Assembly: GCA_019828595.1 (NCBI GenBank)
Contig: JAHQRK010000012.1
Coordinates: forward strand, 1,612,001 to 1,676,000
Direction of reading: 5' to 3'
Length of the DNA stretch: 64,000 bases
From: Aphanomyces cochlioides
Lineage: Eukaryota; Oomycota; Saprolegniomycetes; Saprolegniales; Verrucalvaceae
Shown here in pieces: positions 32,978 to 43,557 of the stretch. The notes beneath the pieces were generated by a model that was not told the DNA's origin, ran no database searches, and saw nothing but the letters and a program-made list of their open reading frames with translations. Position 1 is the stretch's first letter. Each line of letters begins with the position of its first letter. The position numbers and the translations under genes are program-made.

Positions 32978-34439
32978 ACGCTCTACATCTCCTCCTCCAT
33001 GGAGATATTTAGAAAAATGTGATATACATAAACTTGGATGATAACGGTGAAAGCTTAAGAGTCAGCTACTGCCTGAATGAGACCGAACATAGTCCCTCTC
33101 GGTAGAAATAACGGCGTCTTCGTGACCAAAGATTGCTGAAGACAGCTCGTTTCGCCCAAGGTGAACGTGTTTAATATGAAGCACTTTCAAGGTCCAATTC
33201 GCATTTGCCGACCACGAAAGAGTCATCCATGTTTCCCCCCTTGCAATAGCAACTTCTCCGACGAATAAGGTGCAAACCACAAGGCGTTCAACGTGAAAAC
33301 CGTCAGCAGAACGGAACTTTTGTCTGCTAGGCCTGATGGGAGATTCAATCATTCGAAAAAGATCATTCGCAAGAGTGCGAAAATAGCCGCTAGCTTCACC
33401 GTCACTCGCCAGCTTCTTAGTGTCGAGCGCGACGGATCGTTGCGACATAAACTTGGAACTTGATGGAAATAACCCGACGAGAAACCTAGCGACCCTATCT
33501 CTCTGTGCACTCTGCCTATGAGATGGTCTACTAGTTTGGAGGCCAAATAGTAAACCTTCATGGAAACAACATCTTGTTATCACATTTCTAATGGATTTCT
33601 TGCCACATCTTTTATCATGCCACATGCCATGGTGTACCACGTATTACACAAGTCCTTGGGCTGTTTATGGAGCGCAATGGGCTGCTTCAAATGTTCCGGA
33701 GAGATGCGAGAAGCCATCTCTGACTCTTTTCGTTTTGAGACAAAATGGCATCGACCATGCCATGAATAGTGAAATTTCTCGACTGTCGTCACGCGTCAAG
33801 TACGGTGCTAAAACGCTAAATTTCACATCCCTGGAGGTTTCGCCAGGCTGCTCTAATTCATCGCCGTTCTCCTGACTACGATTGTTTCTGTGTGGATCGA
33901 CAAGGTGAACCAGACGGAGGATGGATAGGGATAGATATATGGCGGTATGGCGGATGTACTGTACTTGCTTACCGTAGTGTCTGTGGAGCCCAAAATTTGA
34001 GATTATCGCAAATTTGCAACTGAAAATGTCATGACAGTGGCCGCGTGCCAAGTCTCAACCGAGGAGTCCCACTAGCGATGTCTTCATCAAATTCAAGCTG
34101 GACATGCATCCTTTAGCATCTGGATCAAATAGCTCGTAGACGATGAAATTCCAGCACGGGATGGCAACGCCCGTGTGTTTAGCTCTCTGCATCGACCTCT
34201 TTGGGACTCTTTCTAGTCAAGATGTGATGTCAACCCTTGCTGGCAATTTCACGGAGCAGACAAAAAGCAAGATGCGTCAACGAGTACATAGTCACACATA
34301 TAAGAGGTTCCACTGTTTACTTGGCGACTATGGGTTCAATTTGACTCCAAACCGCAGCTTCCGGGGCTCCTCAAGGAAATTCATCGTTGTGCCGTCACTA
34401 AAGAGCCAACAGAATTCAATTTGGCTCAGCAGTGACAAG
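32978..34439. other. intergenic region between copies A and B
   Basis: No gene that I can support. A minus-strand frame of about 187 codons (33062-33625) has no recognised motif. Around 34080-34190 the sequence is similar to 36840-36960 upstream of copy C, so the duplicated unit includes several hundred bases of 5' flank. Confidence 0.4.
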
Positions 34440-36155
34440 ATGCAGATTTGTCTTATGATTGTCGGGACGCATGGCGACGTCTTGCCGTTTGTTGGCATTG
34501 GCAAACGACTCCAAAAGGATGGCCATCGAGTCCGCCTCGCCACACACGGTACTTATCGCAAATTCGTCACGGAGAATGGCCTCGAGTATTATCCCCTTGG
34601 TGGAGATCCCAAAGAGCTCTCAGCCTACATGGTCAAGACGCATGGCCGTATTGTCCCCTTGGACTTGGAGATCCTCACAAAAGATGTACCGAAGAATGTT
34701 CGAATGATCAATGAAATCCTCCGCTCGACGTGGCCGGCGGTGAGCCAACTTGATCCAAAAGGTGACCCACATCTTCCACCTTTCCGAGCACAAGCCATCA
34801 TCGCAAATCCAATCAGTTATGGCCACATTCACGTCGCGGAGAAGCTCGGCGTTCCCCTCCACATCATGTTTCCTCAACCGTGGGTTCCAACGAATGCGTT
34901 TCCACATCCGCTGTCGACGTTACCGTACAACGGAAAGCGATCAAAGTGGAATGCCATGTCGTATCACATTGTTGACGCTCTCATGTGGGCTGGTACCGAA
35001 CGTTTGGTCAATGCGTTTCGACAAGAAGTGCTTGGACTAAAAAAGAGCGACGGTGGACGATCCATGCTCTTGGACTTGAAAATTCCCCACTCGTTCATGT
35101 GGAGCGAGCATTTGGTTCCATGTCCTCCAGACTGGGATCCACAGATTTATGATGTTATTGGCACTGTCACCGAGTCGACCAACTCGACGTCATCCTACAC
35201 GCCTTCAGAAGACTTTGCAGCCTTCCTAGCGAATGGTCCTCCACCCATCTTTGTCGGGTTTGGATCGATGGTCATTCCCGACCCAGTCAAGACAACCCAA
35301 CTTATAATTCAGGCTGCAGTAGCTGAAGACTTGAGAGTCGTGATCCAGTCGAGTTGGAGTGACATGACGAACGGAGGCAAGATCCAAATTCCCAGCAACG
35401 TGTTTGTCCTTGGCAATTGTCCTCACGACTGGTTGTTCCCAAGAATGGCAGCAGTCGTCCACCACGGCGGTGCTGGAACAACCGCTGCTGGTCTTTTGGC
35501 TGGCAAACCGACTTTCATCGTGCCATTCTTTGGCGACCAACCATTCTGGGGATGGGCGGTCGAGAATGCAAAGGTTGGTGTCCGTCCTTGTCCTTTAGAA
35601 GAGTTGACGGTCACGAAACTGCGCCAAGCATTCTCAAAGCTCATGTCGCCTACAATGGAGGCAAACGCCAAAGCAATCCAAGCCAAGATGGTCCAAGAGA
35701 ATGGGATTGAGAACGCCGTCCAGAGCTTCTATCGCCATTTACCCGACATGAGATGTGTCTTAACGCCAGAGCACATTGCCACCAAGTGGCTCAAACACGA
35801 CAAGATCCAAATCTGTGACGGTTGTGCCCTCGTCGTTCGCGCGCGTTCAAACCAACCGATCGTCGCCTACCGACCTGTGCATTATGGAATCGAGAGTCCA
35901 GTCAGTGCTCTTGGCAGTGTGTCGAATGGCGCTGTGGTTTTGTTTCAAGAGATGCGTGGCGCAGTCAAAGATATCGTCGTCCAACCAGTCAAAGACTTCA
36001 TGGAAGGTGGTCTACGAGGCGCCGGCATTGGAGCTGTGAAAAGATTTGGTAGTCTGGTCATCTGGCCCATCACTGGTGTCGCACAGTGTCTCAATCGCTG
36101 TAGCTTTGGTGCCCATAACCAGAAAGACACGACAAATGGTGAAGAGTTGCAGTGA
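34440..36155 (+). CDS. single-domain glycosyltransferase, copy B (second domain deleted)
   Basis: From ATG 34440 (MQICLMIVGTHGDVLPFVG) an open frame of 571 residues covers domain 1 fully: LHIMFPQPW, FVGFGSMVIPDP, VVHHGGAGTTAAG and PFFGDQPFWGW. It continues through the Gly-rich segment to a TGA at 36153-36155. The frame is also open 99 codons upstream to 34143, but that part matches noncoding flank of the paralogues, so 34440 is preferred. It should still be able to bind a UDP-sugar. Family members are normally about 1260 residues, so this is a shortened protein. Confidence 0.77.
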   Translation: MQICLMIVGTHGDVLPFVGIGKRLQKDGHRVRLATHGTYRKFVTENGLEYYPLGGDPKELSAYMVKTHGRIVPLDLEILTKDVPKNVRMINEILRSTWPAVSQLDPKGDPHLPPFRAQAIIANPISYGHIHVAEKLGVPLHIMFPQPWVPTNAFPHPLSTLPYNGKRSKWNAMSYHIVDALMWAGTERLVNAFRQEVLGLKKSDGGRSMLLDLKIPHSFMWSEHLVPCPPDWDPQIYDVIGTVTESTNSTSSYTPSEDFAAFLANGPPPIFVGFGSMVIPDPVKTTQLIIQAAVAEDLRVVIQSSWSDMTNGGKIQIPSNVFVLGNCPHDWLFPRMAAVVHHGGAGTTAAGLLAGKPTFIVPFFGDQPFWGWAVENAKVGVRPCPLEELTVTKLRQAFSKLMSPTMEANAKAIQAKMVQENGIENAVQSFYRHLPDMRCVLTPEHIATKWLKHDKIQICDGCALVVRARSNQPIVAYRPVHYGIESPVSALGSVSNGAVVLFQEMRGAVKDIVVQPVKDFMEGGLRGAGIGAVKRFGSLVIWPITGVAQCLNRCSFGAHNQKDTTNGEELQ

Positions 36156-36500
36156 GTAGATGGCTTGTCGCGTTGAACTGAAGAAGTTGACGCCGGCGAT
36201 GGGTCGTGTCACTCTTAATGAAGACGAAAAAGCTACAGTCCAGGCTGCATTTTTAGCAGCTCGAGCTGACCGACCGTTGTCTGCTATCTGAGAGGCCGTG
36301 GCACTCGTGTTGCCCTCCTTCACGGCCCTGGTTCCCCCGCTCACCGCCCTCCTTGAAAAAAAGGGAGTTTTGTTTAGTTTGCAAGTCGACTCGACGTCCT
36401 TTTGGAAGTCCAACACAGACAGCGCGACCTTCCACCAACGTGCGAACAACTGCTACGACATATTGCTAGCGTCCCGTCAAGTTGCTCATTGTGCGTGTAT
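36156..36500 (+). pseudogene. copy B linker and C-terminal tail remnant
   Basis: After the stop, linker sequence is recognisable (VTLNEDEKATVQAAFLAARADRP, stop TGA near 36289), and about 100 bases later, in another frame, the family's tail (VDSTSFWKSNTDSATFHQRANNCYDILLASR). The second glycosyltransferase module, over 1 kb in paralogues, is missing between them. Confidence 0.77.
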
Positions 36501-37567
36501 TGACAAAGTTCACGGGACAAAGTTCCAATTCAGAGGAATAACACTCGGCTCATTTAAGTTTCGTAAAGTTCAACCAGCCACAAATATCATTGGGTTTATT
36601 GATTTGCAGCGAGCGTACAACGAAGCGAGTCCAAGAGTCTTGGCCATGTTGGGAGTACCCCCCCCCCCGCTATAAGTCCTGGCTTGGCATCCTACAGTAT
36701 AAGTGTAGGCTTAGTTTGCCTATCGACACGTCGTCTTTTGTTGCGCAAGCTTAGCTACGACAAAATCGCACGCTTTTTGCTTAGCTGCATACAGGACTTA
36801 TTATTGTCGTGGAAGGTTTCAACCTAGGAGTCCTTAGAACCTCAATATGGACTCAGCCACTTTTACTATGTCGCGACAACCTGCATCCATCCCATCTGGA
36901 TCAAATGGTCCATACACGACTAAATTCCAACACGAGATGACAACGCCCTCGTGTTGGGATCTCTCAGGATCGGGCGGGTCGAGACTCTTCGTAGAATGTG
37001 CTGTCTACAATCAAACCTTGATGAGGATAGCGCATCTCGACTTTTGTGAGAGAAATCAAAATGGTTGCCAACTGAAATGGAACGTGAAGCACAAGCTCGA
37101 CGAGGAAAACGATCCAACTTGATTTGTCCCGTGGATGTCGTTCCACCATGGAAAGAGGCTTTGCCATGCTCAAGATTCCGACAAAATGTGCGTGGAAACG
37201 AACAATTGTTGTTTGAAGGCGTTGCGACAACATTGAGGACTCCACAAAATCTGACAGCGACAACAAAGCCAACACAAGACATCATTGACATTCGGAAAGA
37301 CGACCATTGGAAGTTTTTGTAATTGCAGTGGTGATCCTTAGGTAGTGCCATGTCCAGTTGCCGTATTGTCACCGCGCAATCAAAGTTTGGCAGGGCAAGA
37401 GCAACATGAGACGAACACTGCATCCATGTACATATCAAGTACAGTAGTCCCATGCATGACTGGCCACATGGGGTTATTTTGACGCTAAGTCGCAGCCTCT
37501 GGGGACTCCAGCATGAATATCATCGTTGTCTAGTCACCAGATTTCAATTTGGCTCGGTAAAGTCAAG
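36501..37567. other. intergenic region between copies B and C
   Basis: No gene recognised. Contains a run of nine or more C near 36660. The stretch 36840-36970 resembles the flank upstream of copy B and carries the same small hairpin (CACGAG/CTCGTG at 36930-36952; CACGGG/CCCGTG at 34155-34175). Confidence 0.4.
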
Positions 37568-40500
37568 ACGCAGATTTGCATTATGGTTGTCGGAACGCAT
37601 GGCGACGTCGCGCCGTTTGTTGGCATTGGCAAACGTCTCCAAAAGGATGACCACAGAGTCCGCCTCGCCACACACGCCACTTATCGCAAGTTCGTCACGG
37701 AGAATGGCCTGGAATTTTACCCCCTCGGTGGAGATCCCAAAGAGCTTTCAGCCTAAATGGTCAAGACTAGCGGCCACATTCTCCCCTTCAACTTTGAAAT
37801 CCTGACAAAATATACACAAAAAAACCTTCGAGTGGTCGATGACATCCTCCACTCGACCTGGCCTGCTGTGAGTGCACCTGATCCAGATGGTGATCCTCGT
37901 CTGCCTCCTTTCCGTGCACAAGCCGTCATTTCGAATCCAGTCACGTATGGCCACATCCACGTCGCGGAGAAACTCGGCGTGCCGCTCCACATCATGTTCC
38001 CTCAACCGTGGGTTCCCACTGAAGAGTTCCCACATCCTTTGTCCAACTTACCATACAGAGGCAGACGAGAGAAGCGAAATGCGATGTCGTATCACGGTGT
38101 GGACGCCCTAATGTGGACTGGCACTGAAGGTCAAATCAATTCTTTTCGCCAGGAAGTGCTTGGGTTGACCAAAATCCGCAAGGGTGACGGTGGTCGATCC
38201 ATGCTTCAAGATTGGAAAATCCCCCATTCATTCATGTGGAGCGAGCATTTGGTGCCATGTCCTCCTGATTGGGATCCACAGCTCTACGATGTCATTGGCA
38301 CTGTCACCGAGTCTGTCAACGCGACGTCATCGTACTCCCCATCGGATGAGTTTGCAGCGTTCTTGTCGAGCGGTCCTGCACCGATCTTTGTTGGTTTCGG
38401 CTCGATGGTCATTCCTGATCCAGCCAAAACAACACAAATTATTATCGACGCTGCAAACGCAGCCAAAGTTCGCGTCGTGATTCAGTCCAGTTGGAGCGAT
38501 ATGACCAATGGTGGAAGCATCCAAATTCCCAGCAATGTCTTTGTCCTTGGCAATTGTCCTCACGACTGGTTGTTCCCGAAAATGGCGGCTGTGGTTTACC
38601 ATGGCGGTGCTGGAACGACTGCTGCGGGGCTCTTAGCTGGCAAGCCGACATTTATCGTGCCCTTCTTTGGCGATCAGCCATTCTGGGGTTGGGCTGTCGA
38701 GAATGCCAAAGTGGGTGTCCATCCTTGTCCGCTGGCAAACTTGAAAGTTGATGTACTTCGTCAAGCTTTCTCGCAACTATTGTCTCCCGAAATCATTGCA
38801 AATGCGAGAGCTCTTCAAGCCAAGATGCTGCAAGAAGACGGGATTGAAAATGCAGTGCAGAGCTTTTATCGCCATCTGCCCAACATGCAATGTGCATTGA
38901 CACCCGAGCATTTGGCGACCAAGTAGCTCAAACAAGACAAGATCCAAGTTTGCGACGGATGCGCCCTTGTCCTTCGCTCGCGTTCAAGCCAACCTATTGA
39001 GGACTATCGTCCGGTGCAGTATGGCATTTTCAGCCCCACAACAACTCTTGATGGTGTATCCAAGGGCGCGGGTGTATTCTTCCACGAAATCGGTGGCGCT
39101 GTGAAAGACATGTTTGTGGAGCCCACGAAAGGATATATGAAAGATGGCATGAAGGGCGCTGGTACATTGGAGCAGTCAAAGGTATTGGCAGCATGGTTTA
39201 CCGACTGCTCAATGGCGTCGCGCAGTTTGTCAACCGAGTTGCCGTTGGTGCTCACAACGAAAAAGCTGCAGAGCAGGGCAAAGAAAAGCATCGCTTGTTC
39301 GAAATGAACAAGTTGACCAACTGGGTCACTGGAGGTGACACAAAAACCACTGCCCCCATGGTCAACGTTTCACTCAGTTGAGGAAGACAGGGCTGCTGTC
39401 CAAGCTGCATTCCTTGCAGCTCGAGCTAAACGGCCGGCGACTGCAGTCCAAGAGAATGTGACGCCATCACCACCTTCCAATTCAATTGACACGGCTCACA
39501 AGGACGAAGGCGAGGAAGAAGAGGAGGATGCATCCCCACCAAAATACATCCAACAGACATCGCACGGCACTTTCACCATGGACTGTGTGGATCCGGAATT
39601 GCGATTGAAACGAGAGACTGCGTTCGCTCGCACTCGTAAGAACCGCAAGGCCATTGTGAATGACACCTGGGAGGACAGAAGTGTGCCATTCTCCATGTCG
39701 ATCGCTATGCTTGTGGTTGGTCTTCCAAGTGATGTGGAATCGTTTGTATCTGTTGCGAAAGCTCTCGAATTTGATGGCCACCGAGTTTGCCTCGCAGCGG
39801 CACATCGTTTTGAAGCCTTTATCACATCCCATGGCATCGAATATGTCCATCTCGAAGGCAATGCTATGACTGGCCAAGAACGTTTGGCCACTACTTCAGC
39901 TGCTGGAGCGCCTTGGCAAGGTTTTTTTGGTCAAGACAAAAAGTCCGAGAAAAAGCTCGACACGCCGTGGAGCAATGACGAAGTGTTTGCAGCATCCGCT
40001 TGGCAAGCTGTGAAAGGTTCTGATTTCAGAGCGGATTTGATCGTGTCCCATCCAGATGTGATGATTCACTTGCATCTTGCTGAGAGACTTGGCGTTCCTC
40101 TGCATTTGCTATCGGGTATTCCATACAGCCCTACCGCTGACATGCCGCATCCTCTCGTTGAAACCATGAAGACGAGCTAAGCAACTGGTTTAGTTACTCG
40201 GAGGTGCACAAATTCATTTGGAACAAATTCTCCAAGACGGCCAACAAGCTCCGAGTGAAGCATCTCAACCTTCCGGCATGGAATGCGAAAGTTGCGCCTT
40301 CTTGGTGGCAGTGGCACATTCCCGTCAGCTACAACTGGAGTTCTCTACTTCTATCCAAGCGAGAAGACTGGGGAGAGGAAGTCGAAGTTGTGGGGTTTCT
40401 TCAGCTCCCGGACGACCAGGTCAAGCTTGAACCTCGACCTGAGCTAGCAGATTTTGTGGCCCACAAAGGAAGCTATCGAGTGTACATTTCATTGCCAGCC

Positions 40501-41438
40501 TTGGATCCAAACGTGCTCATCTCAATGGCGGAGGCGTTGGTGGCGTCGCATCCGAATGTCCTAGTAATCATCGGTCAAGAAGGCGACAAGAACCGGCAAA
40601 TGCTTCTGTCCTATCGATTGCTCGTTGTCGATGCATCCACGCCTCTCAAATGGCTCATCAAGCACACTCACGCTGTCATTCATCAAGCAAACGACCCACG
40701 ACTCCTTGCGGAAATCCTCCATCAAAACAAACCGTCCGTGACAGTTCCAATCACGGCCATGGAAAGACAATGGTCCAAGAACTTGCGGGAGATGGATTCC
40801 GAGACGCATTTCCCTCCAGTTTCGTCAGAAAGCTTTGCTGGACAAATAGCAAACTCCAAGAGCTTGCCCAAGTGCTCATTGCCAAGGTCGAAGCTGAAAC
40901 TCCATCGTTTTGGAGTCCTGAAGTCATGACGGAGAGCAAACAGGTGAGATCAAACGGTTTTCTTGAATCTGACGTCGTGTAGGCAATTCGACGGACTGTG
41001 TCATCGATTTACAAGCATCTCCCCATCGAAGCCATGCAATGCGACGTCATTCCATCCAAGATCGCGCATGTTTACGACCCAGTCATGAAGATGAAGTTTA
41101 GCCACGAGGCTGCCTACGTGGCGAGCCAACTCGAGTCCAACAAAGTCGAGATGTACGCACCATTGATTTACTCGCTCAACGAGCCGCCTCAAGTCGCAAT
41201 CAAAGCAGCAGGACGACCAGCCAAGGCGGAGAGTGCAGTTGACGCAGTTGTTCACGGCTCGATTGCTGCTGTCAGACATGGCTTATCCTCTCAAAAGAGT
41301 GTCGCCAACATAGCGATCAACACGTCATCCTTTTGGAAGACCCAGTTGGACGAGACGGAGTTCCGCAAACGGGTCAGCGAAGGCTACGACAGATTGCAGG
41401 CCACCCGGCTTCTCCCAAGACCGCTTAACAGACTGTAA
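37568..41438 (+). pseudogene. two-domain glycosyltransferase, copy C (pseudogene)
   Basis: Full-length relative of copy A with both modules, the 39-bp intron (40944-40982) and the tail. The start codon is ACG (37568-37570). Stops: TAA 37754-37756 and TAG 38924-38926. Frame changes: +2 bases near 39174, +1 near 39379, -7 near 40165 and -1 near 40850. The motifs remain readable: VVYHGGAGTTAAG (first His now Tyr), PFFGDQPFWGW, and in domain 2 AVIHQANDPR. Amino-acid similarity to copy A is still high, so inactivation is fairly recent. Confidence 0.92.
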
Positions 41439-41700
41439 ATGCAATGCTCCAACACTCTCGTGGTATACGGCGCCTTTTCCTTTTCTTTCCCCATCGTACA
41501 TTCAGAACAGCTTCTTGTGTTTTCCAGTAAATATATCTTGCTTCATGGTTTGAATTGCACAACTGCATCAAGAGCCAAGTCCATGAAACGAGCGACAACT
41601 CCACGCCCTTTAGCGCGACCACCGATAAGTCCTAACGTCATAGAGGGCACCCTCAACGACCTTGTCGAGGTTTGTACAATTCATCTCAAAGATTGTCAAA
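41439..41700. other. short gap between copy C and relic G
   Basis: 262 bp between the stop of copy C and the stop of minus-strand relic G. No gene seen. Confidence 0.5.
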
Positions 41701-41718
41701 TTAAGTTTTTTGAGCAGC

Positions 41719-42061
41719 TGATGTGTGCGGTGGCGTGGTTAAGCCATGCTCCGCCACGTCATAGGCTTGTTCTCCGAACAGCCGAGTGTCTGCCGCCAGT
41801 GAATTGCATGTTGAAGCCACTTCAAGATCAAGACCAAGACTCAACGACCAAGGCTCAGCCGGAAGACTGCCGTACGGTCGGTGAGAAGACAATCAAGAGA
41901 TCAACAAGTCAAGGAAGAGAAGATGAGATTTAGTTCTTAGTCTCAGTCTGTGTTTTGCTAGCTACTGCGCAAGTCAATCAAGTGCATATTCACGGGAGGC
42001 GGCACTCCCCTATCTGTGTGTTTGAGTTGACGAAACGCGGTGGTTTCAGGGAAACAGCACA
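41719..42061 (+). repeat. Gypsy 5' LTR
   Basis: 343 bp, from TGATGTGTGCGG to AACAGCACA. I could not assign the primer tRNA from the bases that follow. Confidence 0.92.
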
Positions 42062-42111
42062 AAGTATACTTTAGTGATAGTGTACCGAGCACCTTTGGTT
42101 ATCCGGATACG

Positions 42112-43557
42112 ATGGATCCAACCGGAACCGAAGAGGAACACAAGGAAGGACAGTTTGAAATTTGCACGGAGATGGAACACTCTGGGACTGTCTTGCCCCA
42201 AGGCGATGACGGTCTAGATGAACCTGAAGAAGCGACAGCAGAGCGAGAAGATGAGGCAAGAGGAGACAACGCGGACGACGAAGCGAGCTCTGAAGACAGT
42301 TCAGCGGACAGTACAGCGGACGGTTCAGACGGCGAAGTCAAGGACATGAGCAATGTCTATATTTCCGAAGACGAAGATGATGACCGTGACCTGGACGAGA
42401 AGACGCGGAAGCACCTCGAAATGCGGGAGCAGAATCGGATCAACCGGGAACGACGTGAACGCCGCAAGATCGAGAAATATGGACCGAATTTCCGTCGCGC
42501 AGAGTCAGGTTCCTCTGTCACATCCCTCAGCGGCAAAGACACCGATGAATACACGGAGCGTAAGTATCAGAAAGCGCAAGCGAAGAAGGCGGAAGAAAAG
42601 CGCAAGAACAAAGAACTCGTGCGACGCAATCATCGAATGTATTCAACCGTGGTTGTTACTGATATCAAGCACCCGCGGATCACGAACTTAGATCGCAAGT
42701 TCCTAGTCGAATGGAAAAAGAAGCGCGTGGAGTACGAACGGCTGCTCCGAGACAAGTGTCGACATGTGGGCAATGCGAAGAGTCAAATGGTCGGATACAT
42801 TGAGTCATGCGATCCGAGCCTGCTGCGCGCCATGTGTGAAACGATCTGGTTCGAACCCGACATCACGGAAGAGCGATTGCGTGAGAAGATCGAGGAGATT
42901 CTGAACACACCGTCTCATTTATTTGGAATTACTGAAGCTGACCTAGAGGATTACTGCCATGATCTGCGCATGCCGGCTACAGGCTCGGTTGCCAGTCGTT
43001 TAGGCCTATTCATGATGCAAGTCAACGATGTCATTGACAGATACGCATTGAAGGAAGACCTCCAGGTGAAGGGAAGTCTCAAGATGTTTCTGAAAGCAGT
43101 GGTCTACCGAATCGACCCACCTAGACTGTCAAATCTGGTGCGCGATCAGATCAAGCGTGAACCAGTCTCCACGATCGTCGAATTTGCCAAAGTTGTACCC
43201 GAACAAATGGACCGAATTGAAACGTCGGACCGATTAGCGCAACAACAAGGCCTGGTCAGCAAGAAGCGAAGCCCGCCGATAGGGTGGACCAACAGCGATG
43301 TCAAGCGACGACGAGGAACACCAGTCAAGGTGCATTTTGACAAAGTCACGGGCTGGGACGACGAAAAGGGAGTCGTGGGAGCCGGAAGCCAGTATGCTGA
43401 AGAGCAAGCGTACGACTTACTCCGCGATCATGAAGAACGCAAGCAGCGCGCAGAAGAAAGACGAAGAGTCTACGCGCTACAACCGAAATTCGGCAAGTCC
43501 TGGTCGCCGTGGCCTCGCTGGTGGCTACGGGTCAGGCAACTCGAACTCACCCTTTAG
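42112..43557 (+). pseudogene. Gypsy gag
   Basis: From ATG 42112 (MDPTGTEEEHKEG) the frame is acidic, then basic and coiled (EMREQNRINRERRERRKIEK), then a helical capsid-like part (FEPDITEERLREKIEEIL). Near 43490-43510 the meaningful frame shifts by +1, and the zinc-knuckle-like CSDACQKPRHKSNEC (43630-43680) lies in the new frame, with three residues instead of two between the first Cys pair. Because the shift precedes the knuckle I read it as damage rather than programmed frameshifting. Confidence 0.72.

Noticed and set aside
33062..33640. Minus-strand frame of about 190 codons between copies A and B
   Set aside because: No motif, no homologous frame elsewhere in the window, and no clear splice or start context. 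Could be real but cannot be supported.
34143..34439. N-terminal extension of copy B (99 codons)
   Set aside because: The corresponding flank in copies A and C contains stops and is noncoding; similarity at protein level starts at 34440.
36659..36668. C homopolymer (also at 28569-28577)
   Set aside because: Simple runs without associated structure; possible sequencing trouble spots only.
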